Below are positions 1-9,850 of a stretch of 64,000 bases of DNA, piece after piece. The stretch comes from Xanthobacteraceae bacterium 501b (GTDB lineage: Bacteria; Pseudomonadota; Alphaproteobacteria; Rhizobiales; Xanthobacteraceae), in the NCBI GenBank assembly GCA_000378025.1, contig KB899087.1, forward strand, positions 1,798,001 to 1,862,000, read 5' to 3'. Below the pieces are notes generated by a model. The model had not been told where the DNA came from. It searched no databases and saw only the letters and a program-made list of their open reading frames with translations. The position numbers were made by a program, and so were the translations under genes. Every line of letters starts with the position of its first letter. Positions within the stretch are counted from its first letter, which is position 1.

Positions 1-1038
1 CTGCTCCAGCCCCAACGTCTCGGGATAGCCGAGCACGAGGTTCATGTTCTGCACCGCCTGGCCGGAGGCGCCCTTCACTAGATTGTCGGTGGTGGAGATC
101 ACGATCACCCGGTCCGGCGCGCGGTCCTTCACAACGCCGATGAAGGCCATGTTCGAGCCCTTGACGAAGCGCGACTGCGGCACCTGGCCAAGCGGCATCA
201 CATGCACGAAGGGCTCGCTGCGATAGAAATCCGCCAGCACGCGATGCACGCCCTCGGCGCCGACGCCCGCCCCGGTCTTCAGGTAGATCGTGGCGTAGAT
301 GCCGCGCGTCATCGGCACCAGATGCGGCGTGAAGCTCGGCGCGAGGGTGCGACCGGCGGCCTTGGAAAATTCCTGGTCCAGCTCGGCCATGTGGCGATGG
401 CCGCCGACGCCATAGGCGTGCATGCCCTCCGTCACCTCGGTGAACAGCAGGTTCTCCTTCGCCGAACGCCCCGCGCCGGTCACGCCGCTCTTGGCGTCGA
501 TGACGATGTGCTCGGGCTCGATGGCGCCGGCCTCGATCAGCGGTACCACGGGCAGGATGGCGGTCGTGGTGTAGCAGCCGGGATTGGCGATCAGCCGCGC
601 CTTGCGGATATCGTCGCGGTAGAGCTCGACCACGCCGTAGACGGCTTCCTGCTGCAGCTCCAGCGCCTGGTGCGGATGGCCATACCAGCGCTCATAGGCG
701 CCGTCGTCGCGCAGCCGGAAATCGGCGGAGAGATCGACCACCTTCACATGCGGCGCGGTCTCGAACACGTTCTTGATGACAAGCTGCGTGGTGCCGTGCG
801 GCAGGGCGCAGAAGACGAGATCAACCTCCTTCCACGCCACCTGTTCGATGGTGATGAGGCCCGGCAGCTTGAACGGCGCGAATTGCGGAAACACGTCCGC
901 CACCGCCTGCCCGGCCTTGCGGTCGGCGGTCAGCGCGACGATCTCGACGCGGGGATGGCGCAGCAGCAGGCGCAGCAGTTCCGAGCCGGTATAGCCCGAA
1001 GCCCCGAGGATGGCGATCCGCGCCTTGCTGTCCGTCAT
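1..1038 (-). CDS. argC: N-acetyl-gamma-glutamyl-phosphate reductase (3' end cut by window)
   Basis: Third enzyme of arginine biosynthesis: NADPH-dependent reduction of N-acetyl-glutamyl-5-phosphate to the semialdehyde in the cytosol. Translation from ATG at 1038 begins MTDSKARIAILGASGYTGSE, carrying the Rossmann GASGYTG motif. The catalytic cysteine lies in NPGCYTT (Cys155). The frame is open through all 346 codons to the window edge and ends at the conserved GYPETLGLEQ, so only a handful of C-terminal residues are missing. Length and motifs match the long (type 1) ArgC family. No same-strand partner is visible upstream within the window. The identification is firm; the true end lies outside. 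Confidence 0.96.
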   Translation of the reverse strand, partial: MTDSKARIAILGASGYTGSELLRLLLRHPRVEIVALTADRKAGQAVADVFPQFAPFKLPGLITIEQVAWKEVDLVFCALPHGTTQLVIKNVFETAPHVKVVDLSADFRLRDDGAYERWYGHPHQALELQQEAVYGVVELYRDDIRKARLIANPGCYTTTAILPVVPLIEAGAIEPEHIVIDAKSGVTGAGRSAKENLLFTEVTEGMHAYGVGGHRHMAELDQEFSKAAGRTLAPSFTPHLVPMTRGIYATIYLKTGAGVGAEGVHRVLADFYRSEPFVHVMPLGQVPQSRFVKGSNMAFIGVVKDRAPDRVIVISTTDNLVKGASGQAVQNMNLVLGYPETLGLEQ

Positions 1039-1233
1039 GGTGGCGACCCTTCCTGCTGGCGCGCCGGCCGTCTCGGGGCGGGCGCGCGTGGATTTGCGCC
1101 ATTACACCTTTCGCATGTCCGACGAAAGACAAGAGGGGCTCGCCCCGCGCATGGCGGCTGCGCGTCGGCTATCGGAACTGAACCGTGCAGTGCGGGCTTC
1201 TCCTCCCGCCTCTCACCGGCCGGAGCCTTTGCG

Positions 1234-1518
1234 ATGACGTCTCCCCTTTCCTGGTTCTCCACTGGCATGGAGCTGGCCCGGCTCGGCATGGACATGCAGT
1301 TCGTCATCGCGGAACGGCTGAACCGGCTGGCGCGCGGCGATGCCGCCGCCGGGGTGGAAGCGCTCCGCATGGTGACGGAGAAGACGCTGGCGCTGGGCGA
1401 GGTCAATGCCCGGCTGATGAAGGCGGCAGCCGCCGGCCGGCTCGACGCTGTCGGGCCGGAGATCGTCGCGCTGTACGGCCGCAAGGTGCGGGCGAACCGG
1501 AAGCGGCTGACGCGCTGA
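1234..1518 (+). CDS. Small helical protein of unknown function (phasin-like look)
   Basis: A 94-residue protein starting MTSPLSWFSTGMELARLG, almost entirely amphipathic helix, ending in a basic RKVRANRKRLTR tail. No catalytic motif is visible and I do not recognise a named family. The helical, Ala/Leu/Met-rich make-up resembles short phasin-like proteins, which is only an impression. The frame is open well upstream, but I chose the ATG at 1234 because sequence before it reads as antisense to argC and has no protein-like character. It lies between argC (divergent) and parE (same strand, 189 bases downstream). Confidence 0.6.
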   Translation: MTSPLSWFSTGMELARLGMDMQFVIAERLNRLARGDAAAGVEALRMVTEKTLALGEVNARLMKAAAAGRLDAVGPEIVALYGRKVRANRKRLTR

Positions 1519-1707
1519 CGCTCGGACTCGCGCCTGTCCAGCCCGGCATGGGCGGCGGTTCGCTCGCGCGCCCCTTGTCCGGGAAACGCTGGCACAGCCA
1601 GCCCGCATGGCGCCCATGTTCACGGAGCGTTCCGGTTTCGCGCGGGCCCTGCCATAGTGCTAGGAAGACCGAATCGGTTCCTGACCACGACGAGACCACC
1701 CGCGCCC

Positions 1708-3741
<2,034 letters not shown>

Positions 3742-3762
3742 GGCGGGCCTGCGTCGCCCGCC
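3742..3762 (+). terminator. GC hairpin after parE (weak terminator candidate)
   Basis: GGCGGGC, a 7-nt loop, then GCCCGCC begins directly at the parE stop codon. There is no T-tract after it, so it may stabilise the mRNA end or act with Rho rather than as an intrinsic terminator. The next gene (lysE-like) is convergent, 118 bases further on, so some transcript-end function is expected here. Confidence 0.3.
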
Positions 3763-3880
3763 CGGGCGGGGCAGAGGTCTCGATCTCGGTCTTCGCGAAC
3801 ACGCGCAAAGGGATGGCGAGCGCCATAGGCGCGGGCGGTGTCGGTGTCGAACGGTCATCCCGCTGTACCGCCCTTCCTCC

Positions 3881-4516
3881 CTACCCCCGCCGCTCCAAGG
3901 CGATACGGGCGGCAATGGACAGCAGGAGTATCGCGGTGAGCTTTTCCGCCATCCGCGCCAGGCTCGGCCGGCTGCCCAGCCAGCGGCCGATGCGGCCGGC
4001 GAAGGCGCCCACCAGACCGTTCACCACCGTGCCGCCAATGTTGAGGATGAGGCCCAGCACCATGAACTGGGCAAAGGCGCTGCCGCGCGACAGGTCGACG
4101 AATTGCGGCAGGAAGGCCAGCACGAACACCGCCACTTTCGGGTTGAGCAGGCTGACCAGCACCGCCGCCCGCCACGCCTTTACGGCCGAGGCGCGGGTGG
4201 GCGCGGCGTGCGCCGCCACCAGCGCGCCGGAGCCGCGCAGCGCCTGCACCGCGAGAGTGACGAGATAGGCGACGCCGGCCCAGCGCAGCACCTCAAAGGC
4301 GGCCGGATGCGTCGCCAGCAGCGCCGCCAGCCCCACCGCCGCCGCGCAGCTGTGCAGCAACACCCCGGTGGCGATGCCGAAGCTCGCGGCAATGCCGGCG
4401 CGCGGGCCCGAGCGCATGCCCTGGCTGAGGCAGAACAGCATGTCATTGCCGGGTGTGAGATTCAGCGCCAGTGCCGCCGGGACGAAGACGAGCAGCGTTT
4501 CGGCGGGGATCAGCAC
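3881..4516 (-). CDS. LysE/RhtB family amino-acid exporter
   Basis: Inner-membrane exporter of the LysE superfamily (211 residues, the usual length, about six hydrophobic segments). It begins MLIPAETLLVFVPAALALNL with the family signature NLTPGNDMLFCLSQGMRSGPRAG at residues 19-41 and a second conserved LLNPKVAVFVLAFLPQFV region. The family exports amino acids or their homoserine-type analogues; the substrate cannot be read from sequence. It starts three bases after the stop of the upstream GreA/GreB-like gene, so the two are almost certainly co-transcribed. It is convergent with parE. Confidence 0.9.
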   Translation of the reverse strand: MLIPAETLLVFVPAALALNLTPGNDMLFCLSQGMRSGPRAGIAASFGIATGVLLHSCAAAVGLAALLATHPAAFEVLRWAGVAYLVTLAVQALRGSGALVAAHAAPTRASAVKAWRAAVLVSLLNPKVAVFVLAFLPQFVDLSRGSAFAQFMVLGLILNIGGTVVNGLVGAFAGRIGRWLGSRPSLARMAEKLTAILLLSIAARIALERRG

Positions 4517-4519
4517 GGC

Positions 4520-4996
4520 TCACGCCTCTTCCGGGCGCGGATCGACGGCGACGATCTCCATCGACCCGGCCGGTAGGGCGACCTCGTCGCCGATCCATTT
4601 GCCCAGCAGCGCACGGGCCACCGGCGACACCCAGCCGATGCGCCCCTGCGCCGGATCGGCCTCGTCCTCGCCGACGATGCGAAAGCGGCGCCGCGCGCCC
4701 TTCCCGTCTTCCAGCGTCACCGCCATGCCGAAGGTGATGGCCTCCCCCTCCTGCGGCGGGTCCACCGGCTCGGCGCTGGACCGGCGGGCCGACCAGTAGC
4801 GCAGCTCCCGCGAGGCCGCCGCCACCGCGTCCCGGTCGCCCCGGGCGCCGGCCGCGGAAAGGGCCTCACGCTGGCCCGCCAGTTCGGCGTCGATCTGCGC
4901 CAGTCCCCGGCGGGTAACGAGGTTGCGATTGGTGCTGACCGGGCGCTCGGGAAGTGTGTCGGCGCCGCTGTCTTCCTTCACGAATGCACGGCTCAT
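4520..4996 (-). CDS. GreA/GreB family transcription elongation factor-like protein
   Basis: A 158-residue protein related to the Gre factors, which bind the RNA polymerase secondary channel and rescue backtracked complexes. The N-terminal half (VTRRGLAQIDAELAGQREAL ... ELRYWSARRSSAE) reads as the coiled coil. The C-terminal half (ITFGMAVTLEDG ... GRIGWVSPVARALLGKWIGDEV) is the FKBP-like GreA/GreB C domain. Spacing is more like the alphaproteobacterial Gre paralogue than canonical GreA, so I leave the symbol blank. The start is ATG 4996 (MSRAFVKEDSG). Immediately downstream is the lysE-like gene; the DEAD-box helicase gene is divergent with 219 bases between. Confidence 0.85.
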   Translation of the reverse strand: MSRAFVKEDSGADTLPERPVSTNRNLVTRRGLAQIDAELAGQREALSAAGARGDRDAVAAASRELRYWSARRSSAEPVDPPQEGEAITFGMAVTLEDGKGARRRFRIVGEDEADPAQGRIGWVSPVARALLGKWIGDEVALPAGSMEIVAVDPRPEEA

Positions 4997-5072
4997 CGCC
5001 CGACCTGCCTTCCCTTGAGATGGCCGCCGGGGCCGGAACACGCCGAAATGCCCTTGACAGCGGCCAAATCCG

Positions 5073-5100
5073 TTGACTTTCCGAGCGTTATGCCTATGGT
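5073..5100 (+). promoter_or_regulatory. Sigma70-type promoter candidate for the RNA helicase
   Basis: TTGACT at 5073-5078, 16 bases, TATGGT at 5095-5100, placing a start near 5107 and giving a leader of about 109 bases before the helicase ATG at 5216. Another TTGACA occurs at 5054 without a matching -10 box. Confidence 0.4.
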
Positions 5101-5215
5101 GCATCGCGTCGTCATACCATATCCGACTGATGCGCTCCGCGCGACGACGATGCAACCATCCCCGGTTACGGCTCGGGGAGCCGGTGTGCGGTGCGCAGCC
5201 GCAGAATTGATCCAG

Positions 5216-6859
5216 ATGCCTTTTAACGAACTGGGCCTGAGCGACAAGGTGCTCGCGGCCGTTGCCGATACGGGCTACACCGAGCCGACGCCGATCCAGG
5301 CGCAGGCTATCCCGCACATTCTCGCGCGCCGCGATGTGCTGGGGCTCGCCCAGACGGGCACCGGCAAGACCGCTGCCTTCACCCTGCCGATGCTGACGCT
5401 GCTGGAGCAGGGCCGAGCCCGCGCCCGCATGCCCCGCACGCTGATCCTCGAACCGACGCGCGAACTCGCCGCGCAGGTCGAGGAGAACTTCACGCGCTAC
5501 GGCAAGAACCACAAGCTCAACGTCGCCCTGCTGATCGGCGGCGTTTCCTTCGGCGACCAGGACGCCAAGCTGCTGCGCGGGGTCGATATTCTCATCGCCA
5601 CACCGGGCCGGCTGCTCGACCATGTCGAGCGTGGCCGCCTGCTGCTCTCCGGCATCGAGATCCTCGTCATCGACGAGGCCGACCGCATGCTGGACATGGG
5701 CTTCATCCCGGACATCGAACGGGTCTGCAAGCTGGTGCCGTTCACCCGGCAGACGCTGTTCTTCTCGGCCACCATGCCGCCGGAAATCCAGCGCCTCGTC
5801 GCGCAGTTCCTGTCGAACCCGGTGCAGATCGAAGCCTCTCGCCCCTCTTCCACCGCCTCGACGATCACCCAGTTGCTCGTCGCCTCCGGCAAGGAAGACT
5901 TCACCAAGCGCGACACGCTGCGCCACCTGATCAACACCGCCGACGCCCTGCAGAACGGCATCATCTTCTGCAACCGCAAGAGCGAAGTGGCCGTGGTGCA
6001 CAAGTCGCTGCTGCGGCACGGCTACAAGGCCGTCTGCCTGCATGGCGACATGGACCAGCGCTCGCGCATGCAGGCGCTCGACCAGTTCCGCACCGGCGAG
6101 GCCACGCTGCTGGTGGCGTCCGACGTCGCCGCGCGCGGGCTCGACATTCCCGCCGTGAGCCATGTCTTCAACTATGACACGCCGCACCACGCGGAGGACT
6201 ATGTCCACCGCATCGGCCGCACCGGCCGGGCGGGTCGTGCCGGCGCCGCCTTCACCATCGTCACATCAGGCGAGGTCAAGTCGCTGGCAGCGATCGAGAA
6301 GCTGATTGGCCGCCCGATCGACTGGAAGGACGGCGCCGGGCTCGACAGCGTGCCGGCTTCCGAGGCCCGCGCCCGCCCGACCCGCGAAAAGGCCGGTGGC
6401 GAGAAGACGTCGCGCGAAAAGCCCGCCCGCGAGAAGGGTCGCGGCGGCCGCAGCGCCGGCCGCGAGCGCGAGGATGGCGGCGAGAGCCGTGGTGCCCGTC
6501 CCGCCCGTCGTCGCGATGCCGAGGCCGCGCCCGTGCCGGTCGAGATTGTCGAGGCTCCGCTCGCCGCTGTCGCCGACGAGGCCGTGAAGCCGACCGCCAA
6601 GCCGGCGCGCCGTCGTGGCCGTGAAAAGGCGGTGGACGCCGAGGCAGCTCCGGTGGCCGCTCCGGCAGTTGCTCCCGCACCTGTCGCCGCCCGCCCCCCG
6701 CGCGAGCGCAACCGCGAAAAGCCCGCCCCGGCCCCCGCCCGGGCGCCGGTGACGCCGCTCACCCATCGCCGCTCCGAGCGGGCGCCGATGGACGAGCCGG
6801 CGGATACCTCGCACCTGCCGGCCTTCCTGCTGCGGCCGGTGAAGATCAAGGCCGGCTGA
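5216..6859 (+). CDS. rhlE: DEAD-box ATP-dependent RNA helicase, RhlE type
   Basis: A 547-residue RNA helicase. In order: Q motif (GYTEPTPIQAQAIP), Walker A AQTGTGKT near residue 45, PTRELAAQ, DEAD near 153 (VIDEADRMLDMG), SATMP, then domain 2 with SDVAARGLDIP and HRIGRTGRAGRAG. From about residue 380 the tail is Arg/Ala/Pro/Glu rich and low in complexity (repeats of RERNREKPA type), a typical RNA-binding extension. RhlE-like proteins act in cold-shock, ribosome assembly and degradosome work. The start MPFNELGLSDKVL was preferred because the longer open frame upstream overlaps the promoter and is not protein-like. The last 14 bases overlap the convergent mscS gene. Confidence 0.9.
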   Translation: MPFNELGLSDKVLAAVADTGYTEPTPIQAQAIPHILARRDVLGLAQTGTGKTAAFTLPMLTLLEQGRARARMPRTLILEPTRELAAQVEENFTRYGKNHKLNVALLIGGVSFGDQDAKLLRGVDILIATPGRLLDHVERGRLLLSGIEILVIDEADRMLDMGFIPDIERVCKLVPFTRQTLFFSATMPPEIQRLVAQFLSNPVQIEASRPSSTASTITQLLVASGKEDFTKRDTLRHLINTADALQNGIIFCNRKSEVAVVHKSLLRHGYKAVCLHGDMDQRSRMQALDQFRTGEATLLVASDVAARGLDIPAVSHVFNYDTPHHAEDYVHRIGRTGRAGRAGAAFTIVTSGEVKSLAAIEKLIGRPIDWKDGAGLDSVPASEARARPTREKAGGEKTSREKPAREKGRGGRSAGREREDGGESRGARPARRRDAEAAPVPVEIVEAPLAAVADEAVKPTAKPARRRGREKAVDAEAAPVAAPAVAPAPVAARPPRERNREKPAPAPARAPVTPLTHRRSERAPMDEPADTSHLPAFLLRPVKIKAG

Positions 6860-7745
6860 ACGGCTCGCCCGAGAGTGGCTTGAGGAAGGCCGAGCCGGTT
6901 TCCGGCCGGTCGCCCTCCGTCGCCTCGGACCCGTTCAGTCCCCTGGCCGGCGGCGCGGCCGCAATCGCCCGCTCCGGCTTGGCCAAACCATGGACCTTCA
7001 GGCTATGGGCGCGCAGGCGACGAATAAGGTCGCCGCGCACCGCCCCTGCCTCGCTCGCCGAGGCCCAGCCGGAGAAACCGACCTCCACCCGGTCCAGCCC
7101 CATCTTGGCGATCGAGGCGGACGGGCCGGGCGCCTGGTTCACGCGCGGGTCCGCGCGCAGGAAAGCGAGTCCGTCCTCCATCATCCCCTCGATATCGGCG
7201 TCCGGCTTCAGCTCCAGCGCGAAGCTGAAGCTTCGCGTGCCATAGACCGACTTGTTGACGATGGGCGCGCCCCAGACTCGGCCATTGGGCATCAGCACTT
7301 GCACATTGTCGCCGGCGGCAAGTTCGGTGGTAAACAGCGACAGAGCCTTGACCGTGCCGCTCTGGCCGCCGACCTCCACCGCATCGCCGACCTTGAACGG
7401 GCGGAACAGCAGCAGCATCACCCCGGCGGCGAGATTGGACAGCGTGCCCTGCAGCGCGAGGCCGACAGCCAGCGAGGTGGCGCCGAGAACGGCGATGATG
7501 CTGGTGGTCTGGATGCCGAAGCGCTGCAGCACCGCCACCCCGACGAACACCAATATGCCGTAGCGGGCAAAGCTGGCGAAGAAACCGACCACGGTGGATT
7601 CGATCCGGCGCGTGCTGGCGAGCCCGCGCAGCACCAGCCGCTCCGCCAGCCCGGCCAGCCACCAGCCGATGAGCAGCATGGCCAGCGCATAGAGCGCGTT
7701 CAGCCCGTAGAGAATGAAGAGATTGCCGAGTTGGTCCAGGTTCAT
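6846..7745 (-). CDS. Small-conductance mechanosensitive channel, MscS family
   Basis: Inner-membrane channel gated by membrane tension, releasing solutes on osmotic downshock. 299 residues, close to E. coli MscS. Three N-terminal membrane helices (roughly residues 12-35, 57-80, 85-117), the third being the Gly/Ala-rich pore helix ATSLAVGLALQGTLSNLAAG. The MscS beta domain follows (FRPFKVGDAVEVGGQSGTV ... VLMPNGRVWGAPIVNKS) and an alpha/beta C domain. The start MNLDQLGNLF was chosen because it precedes the first helix directly. The extreme C-terminus is unconserved and its coding end overlaps the helicase gene by 14 bases. Confidence 0.93.
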   Translation of the reverse strand: MNLDQLGNLFILYGLNALYALAMLLIGWWLAGLAERLVLRGLASTRRIESTVVGFFASFARYGILVFVGVAVLQRFGIQTTSIIAVLGATSLAVGLALQGTLSNLAAGVMLLLFRPFKVGDAVEVGGQSGTVKALSLFTTELAAGDNVQVLMPNGRVWGAPIVNKSVYGTRSFSFALELKPDADIEGMMEDGLAFLRADPRVNQAPGPSASIAKMGLDRVEVGFSGWASASEAGAVRGDLIRRLRAHSLKVHGLAKPERAIAAAPPARGLNGSEATEGDRPETGSAFLKPLSGEPFSRP

Positions 7746-7818
7746 GCCGTCGCTCCATGGGGAAGTCCCCCGCATGGAAACGACGAAGCGGCGGCCGGGT
7801 TCACGCGGCGCGGTGATT

Positions 7819-8166
7819 TCACACCGCTCGCCCGCGCGTGGGGCGCCGGGACGCGGCAGCCTTGTGCGCAAGGTTTACGGCCAGCCCGGCAAGCTCGGCC
7901 GCGAGATCGAGATCGTCCAGCGCCGCCTCGGGCAGCGACCAGAAGCCGAGCGTCACCGCCCGGCCCAGCCGCTCATAGGTGAAGATCCGCGAGCCGGCGG
8001 CAGCGAGCCGCGTGGCGAAAGCGGCATCCGCCTTGAGATAAAGGGTGTCGTCGACCGCCAGGGCAAACATCACCCCTCCGGCATAGACCCCGAGCCCGCC
8101 GAACATGCGCCGGCAGCGCACGGGGCCGAAGGCGGCGAAGATGTCGACGATGCCGGCCTCGTCCAT
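7819..8166 (-). CDS. TfoX/Sxy N-terminal domain protein
   Basis: A 115-residue protein made only of the TfoX N-terminal domain (FGPVRCRRMFGGLGVYAGGVMFALAVDDTLYLKAD). In gammaproteobacteria full TfoX/Sxy is a competence co-activator; the single-domain alphaproteobacterial version has no established role. It starts 10 bases after the sufA stop, so it is translated from the end of the Fe-S operon transcript. The last 15 residues are basic and unconserved. Confidence 0.85.
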   Translation of the reverse strand: MDEAGIVDIFAAFGPVRCRRMFGGLGVYAGGVMFALAVDDTLYLKADAAFATRLAAAGSRIFTYERLGRAVTLGFWSLPEAALDDLDLAAELAGLAVNLAHKAAASRRPTRGRAV

Positions 8167-8176
8167 CGCCCGAAGG

Positions 8177-8569
8177 TCAGGCGCTGGCTTCGGCCCGCTC
8201 CGGCTGCACCGGGGTGATGGCGACCGATTCGCCGCAGCCGCAGGCCGAGGTCTGGTTCGGGTTGTTGAACACGAACTGGGCGGAGAGCTTGTCGGCCTTG
8301 AAGTCCATCTGGGTGCCGAGCAGGTACAGGATCGCCTTGGGGTCGATCAGCACCTTCACGCCCTTGTCCTCGACCACCTCGTCGAACTTGCCGGCCGCTT
8401 CGGCGAATTCCATCGTGTATTCCATGCCGGCACAGCCGCCATTCTTGACGCCGATGCGCAGGCCGGCAATCGGCTTTTCCGAACGCGCGATCACCGCGCG
8501 CACGCGCTCGGCGGCGGCATCGGTGAGGGTCATTACCTGCGGGCGGGGGCGAGGCTGGGGCTGGGTCAT
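8177..8569 (-). CDS. sufA: Iron-sulfur cluster carrier, SufA/IscA (HesB) type
   Basis: A-type carrier that accepts an Fe-S cluster from the SufBCD scaffold and hands it to apoproteins. 130 residues with the three invariant cysteines: Cys46 in NGGCAGMEY, and Cys110 and Cys112 in the terminal ACGCGES. The N-terminus is Pro/Arg-rich (MTQPQPRPRPQ) and variable, as is common in alphaproteobacteria. Start ATG 8569; an in-frame upstream codon would add a short Arg-rich extension. It is separated from the rest of the suf genes by a VOC gene and a small membrane-protein gene, which is unusual because sufT and sufA are normally adjacent. Confidence 0.92.
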   Translation of the reverse strand: MTQPQPRPRPQVMTLTDAAAERVRAVIARSEKPIAGLRIGVKNGGCAGMEYTMEFAEAAGKFDEVVEDKGVKVLIDPKAILYLLGTQMDFKADKLSAQFVFNNPNQTSACGCGESVAITPVQPERAEASA

Positions 8570-8694
8570 TTCGCTGTCTCCACATCGACGCCGGTTCAAG
8601 GCCGGCGGATCGGTACGCTTAAGATGGGGGATGCACGGGGCGCAGGCAAGGGCGAGCCTTCGCTACCGGCGAGCGTGCCCGCAATCTCTGGAAC

Positions 8695-8904
8695 TCAGAG
8701 TCGGTCTGCGATAACGCCCAACATGATAATGACCCCGAAAAGCAGGAAGGAAATCAACTTAAGATCCTGCCGAATATGGAGTTTGACCATAGAGTCGCGA
8801 GCCAAACCATCAGACCCATCATAGAGACGGCGGTCACTCTCATTTGCCCGACCGGCGAGATAGGCGATCAAGCCCGCAATAAACACTGCCGCTAATGTCC
8901 ACAT
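8695..8904 (-). CDS. Small two-helix membrane protein, unknown
   Basis: 69 residues from ATG 8904 with two hydrophobic segments: WTLAAVFIAGLIAYLAG at the N-terminus and LISFLLFGVIIMLGVIADRL at the C-terminus, joined by a charged loop with YDGSDGLARDSMVKLHIRQD. I recognise no family. The coding sequence is clearly more AT-rich than the flanking genes, suggesting a late insertion between the VOC gene and sufA. An alternative ATG lies four codons upstream at 8916. Confidence 0.55.
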   Translation of the reverse strand: MWTLAAVFIAGLIAYLAGRANESDRRLYDGSDGLARDSMVKLHIRQDLKLISFLLFGVIIMLGVIADRL

Positions 8905-8996
8905 CGACGCCCCCATTTTTCGTGCCGCGCGCTCGCAGAATGGGAATTGCCGGCTTGCCACGCAACTCGGTTAACCTATGAGAGCAAGCGGAGTCG

Positions 8997-9434
8997 TCAA
9001 TAGTTCGGCCACAGCCCCGGCGTCGCCAGTTCCACCAGATGGTTGTCCGGGTCGCGGAAATACAGGCTGACGCCGCCGCCCTGCCACGCCACCCGGCTCT
9101 CCAGCGCAACGTCATGCGCCGCCAGATGCTGCTCCCACTGCGCCACGGAGCTGGCGGGAATCGCCAGCGCGTAGTGCAGCGGGCCATGGCCGTCATGCGG
9201 GGGAATGGTGCCCTCCGCCATCACGACAGGCTCCAGCGTCTGGCCACGCAGGAACAGCAGCAGCACGCTGCCCGGCCCGGCATTATAGGCGCAGAAGCGC
9301 TCATCGGCGATCATCGGCCGGAGGCCCAGCACGCGCTCATAGAAGCCGCGCGCGCGGGGCAGGTCGTCGACATAAAGCCCGGTTTCCACCACGCCGGAAA
9401 GCGGCGGTGCGGCAGGTGTTTCGCTCACGACCAC
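8997..9434 (-). CDS. VOC (glyoxalase/bleomycin resistance) superfamily protein
   Basis: A 145-residue metal-dependent-fold protein with paired beta-alpha-beta-beta-beta modules: LSGVVETGLYVDDLPRARGF then YERVLGLRPM at the front and VSLYFRDPDNHLVELATPGLW at the end, where the late Glu is the usual metal ligand. The fold covers lyases, dioxygenases and antibiotic-binding proteins, so the substrate is open. It starts with GTG at 9434, inside the first copy of a 17-bp tandem array that fills the gap from sufT. Confidence 0.85.
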   Translation of the reverse strand: MVVSETPAAPPLSGVVETGLYVDDLPRARGFYERVLGLRPMIADERFCAYNAGPGSVLLLFLRGQTLEPVVMAEGTIPPHDGHGPLHYALAIPASSVAQWEQHLAAHDVALESRVAWQGGGVSLYFRDPDNHLVELATPGLWPNY

Positions 9435-9479
9435 GTCTCGCTCACCACTGAGTCTCGCTCAACACTGGACCTCGCTCAC
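9421..9479. repeat. 17-bp tandem array between sufT and the VOC gene
   Basis: The heptamer TCGCTCA recurs at 9421, 9438, 9455 and 9472, exactly 17 bases apart, with similar intervening bases. On the coding strand each unit reads as GTGAGCGA/TTGAGCGA, i.e. a copy of the VOC start region (GTG AGC GAA). The last unit overlaps the sufT stop codon and the first overlaps the VOC start. Confidence 0.8.
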
Positions 9480-9850
9480 CAGAGATTGAGCGCCAGCCGC
9501 GCTTCCTCGGACATCCGGCCCTGGTCCCAGGGCGGATCGAAGGTGAGGTTGACGCTGGCGCCGGAGACGCCGCCGACATTGGCCACAGCGCCCTCCACCA
9601 TGCCGGGAAGTTCGGCGGCAGCGGGGCAGTTCGGCGTGGTCAGCGTCATCTCGACCGCCACCTGGCGGTCATCGGCGATGTCGACCTTATAGATGAGCCC
9701 GAGCTCATAGATGTCGACCGGGATTTCCGGATCATAGACGGTCTTGAGCGCCGCGACGATGTCGTCGGTGAGGCGCGCAAGCTCCTCCTCCGGAATACCG
9801 GACTGTACCGCCGGGGCGTTCGGACTTTCGGACGTGTGGGCTTCGCTCAT
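9476..9850 (-). CDS. sufT: SUF system Fe-S assembly protein SufT (DUF59/MIP18 family)
   Basis: A 124-residue protein with the DUF59 hallmark YDPEIPVDIYELGLIYKV (residues 39-56) and the conserved cysteine Cys75 in TTPNCPAA, plus the terminal FDPPW motif. Members support Fe-S maturation, thought to assist transfer to targets. The Gly/Ser-rich first 20 residues are variable. The start overlaps the sufS stop by four bases (ATGA), so the two are translationally coupled. Confidence 0.93.
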   Translation of the reverse strand: MSEAHTSESPNAPAVQSGIPEEELARLTDDIVAALKTVYDPEIPVDIYELGLIYKVDIADDRQVAVEMTLTTPNCPAAAELPGMVEGAVANVGGVSGASVNLTFDPPWDQGRMSEEARLALNLW

